64,000 bases of DNA from Anaeromyces robustus (taxonomy: Eukaryota; Neocallimastigomycota; Neocallimastigomycetes; Neocallimastigales; Neocallimastigaceae), in contig MCFG01000326.1 of NCBI GenBank assembly GCA_002104895.1, positions 2,501 to 66,500 of the forward strand, read 5' to 3'. The notes under the pieces are model-generated. The model was given only the letters and a program-made list of their open reading frames with translations. It was not told where the DNA came from and ran no database searches. Shown piece by piece: positions 1 through 11,877 of the stretch; position 1 is the stretch's first letter; each line of letters starts with the position of its first letter. The translations under genes and the position numbers were made by a program.

Positions 1-87
1 ACCATAATAATTATTATGTAATATTTATATATAAAAATGAAAACAAAAAAAAAAAAAAGGAAAATAAAAGAAAATAATTTTATAATT

Positions 88-938
88 TTAAGCGCTCGAA
101 GAACGTTGAAGTTTTTTGAAACTTTGTTTATTCGAAAGATTATTTACTGAACGTTTATGACCACTAAGACTATTTGTCGATTTTTTGGATAAATTATTCA
201 TTCCTTTAGAAATTGAAGATGTATTAGATGATGATGAGGTTTTAACACCAGGAATTTTTATTGGATATTTACCAGTTGTAATCCAACGTGAATATTCATT
301 ATATCTTTTACTGGTTAATTCATTACCTTGCATACCAGGGACTTTTGAAGAACTTCCTGTTAAAGTTGATATTCTATTTAAATCCAAATAGGCCATATAA
401 ATTTTTTCATCTTTTTTATCAATGGAATGTGGAAGTGATTGATATGAACATTCACCACGTCTTATATATTTTTGGAAATATTTATATTCTGGATGACGCT
501 CTGGCTTATTAGCATTATATTGATGATTATTCATATAAGTTCCTGATTTATATTGATTAACATATCTATTTATATTATATTATTATATATATATATATTG
601 AAACAAATAAAAAATTGATATTTAATTAATATTAATATTATATCATCCGTATATTCAAACTGATTAAACTAAAAAAAAAAAATTTTTTTTTCTTTAAATG
701 GTAATATTACTTTTTATATTCTCTTCGTTCAGAATTTGAAACTTCTGGTGATAATAATCGATTAGCTAAAACATTTGTCTTCCACCATGCCATGTTTTCT
801 TTACTTGTTTCCTGCTTTTCACTTTCTTCGGATTTTTGTGTTTTATGATTATTTTTATAACTCAAGTGATTATGCTCTTCATCACCTTCAATATTTGAAA
901 GTGTTAACCAACGCTTAACACCACCAATATTTAAACTA

Positions 939-1005
<67 letters not shown>

Positions 1006-3896
1006 TTATTATATATTATTTATTAGCATATTATTATTGTGTTAATAAACTTTTTTCTTTTAAATAAATTCATTAAAAATTTAATATATATATTATTTTT
1101 CAATTAAAGAATTGAAAAAAAATAAAAAAAAAAAATAAAAAAGTAAAATAGATTTTACCTATATATCATAAAATATTTAGTACGTTGTGATGAATTTGAT
1201 TTTATACTAAATGGACTGTTATTTGTATTTTCATTATCTTTATTCATTCTAATATATATATATATATAATAAATAATTTGTAAAAAATGATATTATATAT
1301 ATATATTTTTACAATATATAAAGGTATATATATAAATACCTTAATGTACTAATCATATTATATGAAAATAGACGGCTAAATGATGTATAAAGCTTTGGTC
1401 TATAATATTCTTCAAAAGCACTGTCATTAGTATTGAAGCAAATGTTTTCTTGAGAAAATTCTAAATCATTATCAGCAAATTCAAATGTTGTTTCTAACCA
1501 CCAATGAGTATACCTAATATATATCATTATTAATACATATTTAAAAATTATATAAAAAAAGATAAATAATTATATTATTTTTATTTACGATCTCAAAGGT
1601 CTCATAACTTGATTATTCTTATTATGTAAATGGTAGTCCGTTGGTAATTCCCATAATAATGGTTGATCATCAGATGGTATGTAATTACCAAGGAATAAAT
1701 TAATAGCATTTTGTTTTTCGGCATCTATTAATTTATAAAATTATATAAAATTAAATAAAAGAAAAAATTATATAAATATATATTAAATTTTATTTTTTAT
1801 TTAACAAATTAAATTACCTGTAAAAGAATTACTATAATATCTTCTAATACTTTCAATCATATCTCTTGAATGAGATGTCCAAGGAGCAATTTTTCTATAT
1901 GTTTCCATAGTATTTACAAGGTGTGAACCACCATATTGTAATGCTATAGTATCACCATGATCATGATACATTGCATTTAATAAATTAACAGCATCAGTAT
2001 CAAATGGCAATGACGGATGACTAAGAATACCTAAAGCATATAACTATATAAAATAATTTTTATACATTATCTAAATACTTGTTTTTTTTTTTTTTTTTTT
2101 TAAAAAAATTAAATAAAAACAATAATAATAATAATAATAACAATTTACTTACTTGATGTGCTAAAGCACATTTTCCTATTACAAATTGAGCAGCATTTGT
2201 TCTATCAAGACAATCTACACAATTTGTTCTAACAACACCTGTTTGTCTTTTTATTAATGATTGTTTGATTTTATTTACCGGTGTATTTAACCTTTTTATT
2301 TATATATAATAATATGATTTAATATAAAATTGTATAAAATATATATAATATATTATATTATAAGATAATAATAATATATGAATATAAATCAAACAATAAC
2401 TAAAAAAATAAATAAATAAATAAAAAATTGTATATTATTATATATTAAATTTACCCTGATTTTCTCATTGCATTTATAGTTGGCTCTGCACCACTATGGA
2501 AAAAGCCAGTGGTATTAATCACGTATTCAGCAATATCTTCTAATATGCCAATAACATCTTGATCTTCACTAATTATAAATAAATAAATAAATAAATAAAT
2601 AAATATTTAAATATTTATTTATTTAAAAACGAAATTCAAATAATAAAATAAATAAATATATATATATATTAAAACCTTTTAGAAGCTCTAGCCATATCCC
2701 ATGCAATATATTTAATTTGTTTTGATTGTGGAAGTGTTTGATTTAAATAAGACACCGCTTGAGTAAATTCATCTAACAAAATAGATTCTCTTTTTGTTTT
2801 TTCCTTTGTCTATATTAATATATATATATATATATATATAATATTTTAATAAATAAATATTAATAAATAATTAATAATTTATTTAAATAAATAAAATGAA
2901 ATACCTTTACTAAATTCAATACAATAATTGGAAAACCATATCTTTTAAACATATTATCAAAATGTAATGCAGCGGCTGAATAGTACGGATCAACAACATT
3001 AACTATTTTTTTTTTAATAAATATTTTAATTAAAAATATTTATATGATAATTTCAATTAATATGATAAATAAAAATTTTAAAAATTTATATAATAAAAAA
3101 AAAATCAAACTTATAAAAAAAAAATAGCATATTAATCAACTAAAATATATACCATGAATTGGTGGTTTTGGAGCCATTGTGGAAGTATCTTGTGACCAAT
3201 ATAATGGAATTGAACCTCTATGTTGTAAAAATGAAGTAAATGATGGCTTATTACCGTAACGTCCTGGAGGTAAATAAAATGAAGTTGTTTTAGCATCATG
3301 TACAATTTGTTCCGTTTCTACATCATTTGCAACATATCCCTTTTTTTAATTGATTAAAATGATTATTACAATATATTTATATTTATATTATTAATAAAGA
3401 AAAAAATACATTAATCAATATATAAAATACTAATATGTTACCTCATCATTCACACCACGTTTTAAGAAACGAGCACCAGCAAAATGTCTTGAACGTCTCG
3501 CAATTAATGTAACATTTACAATATGACCATAAATTGAAATTTCTTATAAAATGAAAAATATTTTCAAATTATTATTCCATGTTAATATAATAAAAAGTTT
3601 TTCATTTATAAAATAATAACCATAATAATTATTATAAAATAAAATCTAATATATTTACTAGATTGATCAACAAAACCATGAATAATAGGTAAAACCCATG
3701 ATGATTTAAATGATTTAAAACCATTTTTTAATAAATAATAATTCCATATAAACATCTCATTTTGTAAAAAATTTTGACGACCAGGCTTACGACTTAAATT
3801 ATGTTGGAGTGAACATGTTATATCGTAAGTATAACTAAAATAACAATTTTTTGTAAGGTCAACTTGAGAAAATATTTGTAAGTATCTTATAAATAA

Positions 3897-3932
<36 letters not shown>

Positions 3933-4965
3933 TTAAATAAATTATAGATATTATTAAAAAAATGTTTAATAATGATAGTGATAGTGATTTATAAAAAAAT
4001 AATTAAAATATTAATAATAAATATATATAAATATACAAATACAATTATATATACTATATTTATTTATATATCTATGATATTATCATTTTTTAATTAAATT
4101 TATATATATATATTACTTGGCTTCATTTTGTTTTTTATCTATTTTAACACCTTGACCTGGTATACTAATTAATAATGTATCATCTATATGATAAATATAA
4201 TGACCACCCAATAATGCAACTGCGCTTCTTTTAGTAATAATAATCATATAATAACCTTCAAGAAATTTTACAAAACCTTTTTAATTATATTATAATAAAT
4301 ATAAATAATAGTAAAAAAAAAAGTATAATTATTTAGTAAACCTTTTTTTATTATTATTATTAAAAAAAAATCATAAAACAATAATTATATATTAAATTTA
4401 AATATAATATCATATATATTTGAAAATATTTAAATATATATATGTTAATTAAAATATATTATTGATACAACAAATATTATATATCTACCAATAATCCCAA
4501 AAAATCTTGCAATTCTATGTAAACCTCCTGAAATTTTATTACCATCTTCAATCATTGCCAACAACTGAACAATTTCTTGTTTTGAATAAATAACATCATC
4601 ATCAGTTATAATAAGCTCCTCGGGTACAGTTCTATCTATTTTTAATACTCTATACTTTTCTTCATTTTGATTGGTTCCAAGAATATAAAATCTCTTTATA
4701 AATATTTTTTAAATAATTATTTATAATTACAATGATACATAATAATATATTTATTAAATTAAAATATGAATATAAAAAGAAATATTAGAAATTTTATATT
4801 CTTTAAAAAGGGTAAATAAATTACTGTTTTTGTTTCATATAATGAAAATTTGTTTAATATTAATCCTTCACTTTCATTTTTTGGAGCATTTAATGGTTCA
4901 ATAGTATTAGTTGAATTTAAACTTTTTTCAACGTTTTTTATTTGTTCACTTTTTAATTCTGACAT
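88..4965 (-). CDS. FIG4: FIG4/Sac3-type polyphosphoinositide 5-phosphatase, ~16 exons
   Basis: Predicted Sac-domain phosphatase of the FIG4 family, which in other eukaryotes works with the PIKfyve/Fab1-Vac14 complex on endolysosomal PI(3,5)P2. Exons read by eye with GT..AG junctions: 4825-4965, 4489-4693, 4117-4276, 3659-3895, 3442-3542, 3153-3339, 2905-3002, 2676-2809, 2455-2568, 2153-2291, 1818-2043, 1589-1724, 1340-1513, 1159-1248, 711-935, 88-542. They give about 940 aa, close to the family length. FIG4-like stretches include [10 protein letters not shown], a Sac N-terminal FLEGYY segment and the catalytic CX5RT motif as CVDCLDRT at 2198-2221, so the active site is intact. The start is the first ATG of exon 1. 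An (ATT)n tract that would encode a run of about 20 Asn falls inside intron 14 in this model. The last junction (711/542) does not keep frame with plain GT..AG, so the C-terminal 150 residues are less certain. Confidence 0.9.
954..1004. repeat. (ATT)n microsatellite in FIG4 intron
   Basis: About 17 ATT units. Read on the minus strand they would encode poly-Asn after an ATG. The flanking splice sites (donor at 1158, acceptor at 936-937) place the tract in an intron, and the frame carries through without it. Confidence 0.7.
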
Positions 4966-6300
4966 TTGCTTAAAATGAAAATTTACTTTGAATTTTTTTT
5001 TTTTATAAATAATGTTGTTTGTTTTTTATTATTTTTTCTTCCTTATTTTTTTTTTTTTAATATATTACTATTATTATAAACAAAATAAAAGACTTAATTT
5101 TTTTATTTATTTTATTTTTATTATTTTTATTATTTTTATTATTTTTATTATATTAAATTTGATTTCTTGAAATTTCAAAACATTCAGCATTTCTTTCTTT
5201 AAAATATATATATATAATATATATATATATAAATAGTTAAAATTCGGAATTTAGTACTAATTATGAAATAATTATATTAGAAGTAATAATAATTCATTTT
5301 AATAACAATTTTAATAACAATTTACAAAAATTTAAAATAATAATAATAATAATATCTTTATATTTATACTTATTATATTGTTATAAAAAAAAAAATTACA
5401 TTAAAAATGCTTTAAATTTTTATTTTCCTTTACAAAAAATAAACATTATCTAATAATCGTTATTTTAATAAAGTTTTATATTTCTTGTTTAATATATGAA
5501 ATTTAATTTTAAAATTATTAAAATTAATATTTGAAAATGCATATAAAACATAATAAATAAAACTTAAGTTTTTGGAATTGTAATATCATTAAACAAAAAT
5601 ATATTGAACATTCATTATTTTTACATATTAAGAAGTATTAGTAAAATTTTTAAATGAACTAATCCATTAATGTATATACAATTTACATATTTCAAAATGT
5701 TATATTAATATTGATGGAATATATTATTAATTGTCTCATTATTTATTATACTTTGAATATAATTAAATGAAATAACGTTTTATTTTGTTATAATATTTAT
5801 TTTTTATTACTTTGTTAATTCTATTAAATATTTTTATTCAATAGAATTAAATATAAATATTATTAAACATACAATTGAATAAAATTAATAGTAATATTTT
5901 TATTTCGATAATTATTAATAACAATTATCGAAATAAAAAAAAATAAAAAAAAAAAAAATATTAATTTGTTTATTCTTCTCTTAAACAAATTTTTACACAA
6001 ATTGGTTTATAGTTTGTTTTTGTTTTTGTTTTTTTTTATCAAATATTATTACTATAAAACCGAAAATATATTATTCATATTTTATAATAATATGATCCAT
6101 TTTAATTTATAGTAATTTGTATCTCAATTATTTTATTAAAATAAAAAATATATGTATATATATTAAAATCTGTTTTTTTAAAATTAAAATTACTTTATTT
6201 GTAATTAGATTTTTGTTAAAATTATTTATTTTATAGTACAAAAATATAAATATAAAATTTTTATTAATATTATCAAAAATATATATTACTGATATTGAAG
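4966..6300. other. gene-free A/T-rich spacer upstream of FIG4
   Basis: No supported coding sequence on either strand. It holds T-runs just upstream of the FIG4 start, (TTTTTA)-like repeats near 5100-5155, and a perfect hairpin listed separately. The FIG4 promoter must lie in its left part, but no specific motif can be named. Confidence 0.7.
5897..5939. repeat. perfect 17-bp inverted repeat, 9-nt loop
   Basis: The left arm TTTTTATTTCGATAATT (5897-5913) is exactly complementary to the right arm at 5923-5939. The CG-containing core makes chance from low complexity less likely than for a pure A/T palindrome. No gene is adjacent; it could be a small foldback element. Confidence 0.8.
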
Positions 6301-6545
6301 ATGTTATATATTGATATATTTGAATATCAAAATGTAAGCCCCACATATGAACAGTGGTTACCAAGGAAATCACATTATTAGGACTTTAGTTCTACTCAAT
6401 ATACTAATATTATTTTATGAGGCTTAAGTAGCTACGCCTCATATACTTAACCTGAAATAATTACTTTGCTACAGTGTAAAACCTATTACAGTGGAAACCA
6501 CTGTGCTTGAGGTAGATACCTTTTCGAACCAGAAACCATATGTAT
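6300..6545. other. GC-richer structured patch, possible retroelement LTR or leader
   Basis: This stretch is clearly less A/T-rich than its surroundings and has two hairpins: TGAGGC/GCCTCA arms at 6418-6441 and ACAGTGG/CCACTGT arms with a 3-nt loop at 6488-6504. It lies directly before the first retroelement-like coding remains, so an old LTR or untranslated leader is the simplest reading. A structured non-coding RNA is the alternative. No open frame was found. Confidence 0.4.
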
Positions 6546-9130
6546 GCTAATGATAATAATAATATTAAAAATTTTTCTGAAAATTTTATTTATAATTTTA
6601 ATAATAAAAATTTTATTAGTATAATAAAAACTATTTAAAAAATAATAATTTATTTAAAATTTTAGTATCGATAACCATAATATTTATTTGTATGAAAATA
6701 ATCATTATTTTATAACTAATAATAATGAAATTAATGATAATAAAATTTCGAAAAACTATCTACTAAAAATTATGTCACTAAAAATTTTAATGAAACTCTT
6801 GAAAATAATAATAATATAAATTTAAACAATAATGGCTTTTTTTTAGAAACTACAGACAATAATAATAAAACTAAAAATATTACAAATGCAAAAGAAATAA
6901 TTATATATGAAATTGCATATAATGCCCCGTCAAAAATTAGAAATAAATTAAAAGTTTAACTATTAAGTAATGTAGATGTATTAGCTCTTGATACATATGA
7001 TTTAGGAAAATTAAAATTATTAAGTCATAAAATAAAAATAATAAGTGTGATAATTAAACAAAGGATGTATCGAGTTGCTAATAAAAAGTAAATATATATA
7101 TTACAAAAAGAAATAAGTAAATTACTAAGAGACAATTTAATTGAAATGAATCGTCTAAATCTTCATGGTCATTCCTGATTATTCTTATTCCTAAAAAGAA
7201 TGTAAAATGAAAAATGATAGTAGATTATAGAAATTAAATGATATTACAATTAAAGTTGCATATCCTTTACCCTAGATAGAAGAAATTTTTTTTTATTTTC
7301 AATTTGTAATAAAGTGAAAAATTTTTTTTCTGGATTCCATCAGATTCCAATGGAAGAAGACAGAAATAAAACTTGCTTTACAACTATGTTTGGAAATTAT
7401 AATTGTAAATTCATGTCATTTGAACGTTGTAATGCTCCTGCCACTTTCCAATATGAAATGAACAGAATATTTTTACTACTAATAAGTAAATGTATGTTTA
7501 TTTACATAAATGATTTAGTTGTATCTTCCACAAGTTTAGAATAATATATAATCGCTCTACAAAAAGTGTTTAAATAATAAAAGAAAATGGACTAAATGTT
7601 ATTTTATAAAACAAGAAGTAGAAGCACCAGGACATATTATATATATCGAAGGAGTAAAGCCAATAACTAAAAAGATAGATGCTATTTCTAAATGAGAGTC
7701 ACTTAATAATATTACTCAATTAAGATCTTTCCTTGGAGCAAGTTGATACTATAGAAAATTTATTAAAGATTTTACAATAATTGCTCAATTATTATTTAAA
7801 TTACTTAAGAAAAATAAAAAAAATATCTGGAATGAAATTGCAGAAGAAAGATTAAAATACTTAAAGAAAAACTTTCAGTAACACCCATATTCATATAACA
7901 TTTAATATGATTAAAATTATTGTTTAGTATGAACAAGGAAAGAAAAATGTTAATGCAAAGCTCTTACTCGCTTAATTTCTGAATCAAAAGTAGAAAAAAA
8001 AATTAAAATACTAATTTTTTTTTTTTTCAGTCTAGGATTAATTTTTATTTAAAATATTAATAATTCTATTAATATTAATAAAAACAATAATTATAATCTT
8101 TCTGAAATTTTAATATTAATAATAATATTAATAATAATCTAAGAAATTATGTTTCTAGGGTTATATTATTCCAAAATGATAATAAAATTTATAAATATAT
8201 TTATTTAATAATTAATTTTTTTTTTTTTTCATTAATATAAATATAGTTAAAATTTTTTCTGAAAATTTTAATAGTAATAATATATCAATAACAATAATAA
8301 TTTTTTAATAAAAATTATATTAAAATCTTTCTCAAATTTTTAATAATAATAATATATTAATACTTTCAAAAAATTTATTAATAATGTTTGTAGTGATAAT
8401 TATGATAAATTAAAAATTTTGAATTCTTATATTAAAAAATTTTAATAATATTTATTCTGAAAATAATTTAATTGGAATTAATGATAATTTTATTATAATA
8501 ATAATAATAATGAAAACAATATGCTCATTTTAAGTAATGACTTAGTTAAAAATAATTATATTTGAAAATGAAATAAATTTTGTTACAACAAATAATTCTA
8601 ATTCTAATACCGAAGACTTTATTAATAGTAAAATTGTCAATGAATATTTGAAAAAGAAAATCATTATTATAGATAGTGAAAATATTCGCAAATTTGTCGA
8701 AAATAAAGAAAAGAAAATTGAGTTTTTACTAACAGCTCAAAATGTTGGACATAAAGGATATTATAAAACCTATGATAGACTAAAAAGAAAATATTATTGG
8801 TAAAATATGTCCAAAGATGTTAAATTGCTTGTCAAAACTTGTTATAAATTTCAAATGAAAAGATTACAACCTCTATTAATAGAGGTACCAAATCATTTGC
8901 TACTAAACCAGGTTTACTTTTTACTGAAGAAGGTCTTGATTATAGGACCGCTACCAGATACTAAAAAATAATAATGAATATATTATTGTATTAATTGATT
9001 ATTTTACTAAGTAGATTGAAGTTGAATCACTTAAAACAAATATACTGATCGTGGTACTCAATTTACAAGTGCATTTTAGCAAGATCTTTTGGAACTCCTT
9101 AATAAATCTACAAAAATTGTTACAAGTTGA
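6545..9130 (+). mobile_element. decayed Ty3/gypsy LTR-retrotransposon fossil (pol remains)
   Basis: Fossil of a Ty3/gypsy-type element, broken, with roughly ten or more interruptions. Recognisable parts in order: an Asn-rich gag/protease-side remnant (about 6545-6950), reverse transcriptase (about 7060-7650), a connection/RNase H-side stretch (about 7650-7990), an A/T-rich divergent interval, the integrase zinc-binding region (about 8690-8860) and the start of the integrase core (about 8930-9110). The order RT before IN is the Ty3/gypsy order. No matching pair of LTRs could be identified, so the ends are approximate. The amount of decay suggests an old insertion. Confidence 0.85.
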
Positions 9131-9142
9131 AAAGTTCAATTC

Positions 9143-9177
<35 letters not shown>

Positions 9178-9696
9178 TATAGACTTATCATTTGATATTT
9201 AACATAAATATTATTTTTATATATATATATATTTTTATATTAAAATTTTATTTTGGTCAAAATATAACAATTTTGAAATTTTCGAAATGGCCATTCGAAA
9301 GTTTCTAAGATTGTTAAATTGACACAATTATATTTTAAAATTTAAATTTTAAAAAATTTTCAAAAATTATATATAATATATAATATAAAAAATATATATA
9401 TATTTAATATTATTCAAATCATCTAGAAACCGATTTTTTAGGAACGTTGTTAAGATATCAACTGGATTTGAGACTCGAATTTATAATTTCAAATACATTG
9501 ATATTATTTATTATAATAATTATTTATTATATTTTTTAAATATTATAAAATAATGTTATTTAAATAATCTATTTTAATATATATTATTTATTTATATTAA
9601 ATTATATTAGACAAGATATTAAATTATAGGATAATTTAATACTGATATCACTATATTATTTGTATTACATTATACTTTAAATATATCAAATTGAAC

Positions 9697-9769
9697 TTTG
9701 GTAATAATTAATATAAAATTAATTAATAAAAACTTAATATATTAATATTTTATATTAATTATTACCAAA
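9697..9769. repeat. 73-bp inverted repeat (foldback)
   Basis: The arms begin TTTGGTAATAATTAATATAA and end with the exact complement, ATTACCAAA. About 23 bp pair perfectly around an A/T loop. This resembles a very short foldback or MITE-like element; no target-site duplication is evident. Confidence 0.75.
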
Positions 9770-10009
9770 CTTACCAAGTATAACGGAAGAAGTTAATTTA
9801 ATGTTCTTAACACCTAAATAATATTGTTATATTATAACTTATCAATATTATTTTAAATAAAACTTATTATTAAAGAGTATAATTATTATTAAATAAATAT
9901 TGTGTTATTTAAATTAGTGTAATGATCATATAGCCAGATTTTTGGAAAAAGAATATTATTTAATTAATAATTAAAACTAATTAATTAATTAATTATAATT
10001 TTTGGTAGT

Positions 10010-11120
10010 TATTACTACTTTATTATAATATAATTATAATAATAATAAAATATTAATAAAAATTATAATAACTTTAAATACACTTCATAATCCGTCTAAA
10101 ACATAAAGAACATCACATGATTACAATTATTACTACTTTAGTAATTATAATAATAATGAAATATTACAATCTATTATTTTTTGATTTATCGGTTTTATAA
10201 TGAAAAGTGGAGGGCCTTGTGATTTTCCTATTAGATGAGATTTTCTTTTTAGCCCAAGCCTTTATTAAAAATTGTAATAACTCAAACATATTTCATAAAC
10301 CGGCTACTATATAAAAATATTACATTAATATACATTAATAATATATATATTAACAAAAATTAAAAACTTTTTTTTTAATAATAAAATTATGATTATATAT
10401 TAAAAAAAATTTTTTTTAATTTGAAAGTGAAATTGTATATAAAAAATTTTTTTTTGCAAATTGTACTTAAAATTTTGTCCAAAACTTTGTGTTCAATTTA
10501 TTTTTTATTATATTTTAAATGTCTTGTAAATTTTATAAATTGATTATTTAATAAAATTTTATAAATTGATTAATTAATAAAATTTTATAAATTGAATATT
10601 TAATAAAATATTTTATAAAATTTTATAAAATTTATATGATAATATTTATATATGGTTTTATTAATAATATAATAAAATATTATATAATATTAATGAAGGT
10701 TAAATAGTTTTAAAAAAATTATTTATTAATAAAAATTTATTAAATTTAATTTTAATTTTTTTAGTTTTTTTTTTTTTTTTTTCATTCATTTATTCAAGTT
10801 ATAATATTGGTAGTAAAACTACTTTATTATATTGTGATTATAATAATAAAAAATTATTAATTGATTGTAATAACTAAAAATATATTTCATAAATCCGGCT
10901 AGAATATTAAAAAAAATAAAAATATAAAAAATATCACATTAATATATTAATCATATATTAACAAAAATTAAAAAATCTTTTTTTTTTTTTTTTTTTAAAT
11001 AATAAAATTATGATAATATATTAAAAAAAAAACAAAAAAGAAATTTAATTTGTAAATAAAAAAAATTTTTGTGAATTGTACTCAAAGTTTTGTCAAAAAT
11101 TTTTTGTTCAATTTATAGAA
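10010..11120. repeat. three degenerate copies of a ~240-bp dispersed repeat
   Basis: Copies lie at about 10010-10120 (partial), 10260-10500 and 10800-11120. Shared landmarks are 'cataa-ccggcta' or 'cataatccgtct', 'atattaacaaaaattaaaaa', a T-run, 'aataaaattatgat' and the end 'ttgt(g)ttcaattta'. The copies differ by many substitutions and gaps. Identity unknown; they could be solo LTRs or non-autonomous elements. Confidence 0.6.
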
Positions 11121-11877
11121 TTATTATCAACAAAAAAATAATCCTGAAAAACTTAAAATCATCTGGAATTGTTAATTATATGAAATGAAAATTATTATAA
11201 ATATTAAACTTATAATATATTTAATATATATTAAATTAATTAAAAATGGGAAACTTAATAAATGTTAAAATTTTCATATTTTATAATTTCATTTTTAATT
11301 TTTTTGTTATTGATCAAATTATAATATAATATTTTATATATTATATATTATATGAATAATCAATTTTTATTTTTTTTTATATCTTAATTCATATTTAAAA
11401 TAATAAAATACAACATAATAAGATAAATAAATATTAATAAAAATGAAATTATATTTAATAATCAAATTTTCTTTCTTTTTTTTTTTTTTTTTTTTTTTTT
11501 AGTTTTAATAATTAGTGTTAGTAGTAGTAATAATTATAATAGATAACTTAATTTAAAAAGTACTTTTTACACATTGAATTTATATATTTAAATAATATTT
11601 TATTTATTTATATAATATTATAACAATTATTATAATTATAAAATTAATAATAATAATAATAATAACTATAATTATTGTATAAAAAAATCCAATTAAAAAT
11701 AATAAATTACATAAGCTATAAATTTTTTAATAATTCTTAATAAGAATTAATATATTTAAAAAAATATTTTTAATAACAATATACATTTTTCATATAATAA
11801 TATTATTTATATAATATTTTAATTAAAATTTTTTACTATTTATTATATAAATAAATAATAAGTTTACATTTTTTACA

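Larger units (their letters stand above)
9131..11877. other. gene-free A/T-rich spacer with degenerate repeats
   Basis: No supported gene. The stretch holds a 73-bp inverted repeat at 9697-9769 and three diverged copies of one repeat family (about 10010-10120, 10260-10500 and 10800-11120). Poly-T tracts lie near 10765 and 11480. The last few hundred bases before 11878 should carry the promoter of the peptide synthetase; they are T-rich but show no nameable motif. Confidence 0.7.

Noticed and set aside
707-1006. Open frame starting with an ATG and ~20 Asn codons
   Set aside because: The Asn run is intronic (ATT)n; an acceptor at 936-937 joins FIG4 exon 14 in frame to [10 protein letters not shown].
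7314-7544. Short open frame with reverse-transcriptase similarity as a host gene
   Set aside because: It is a piece of the Ty3/gypsy fossil.
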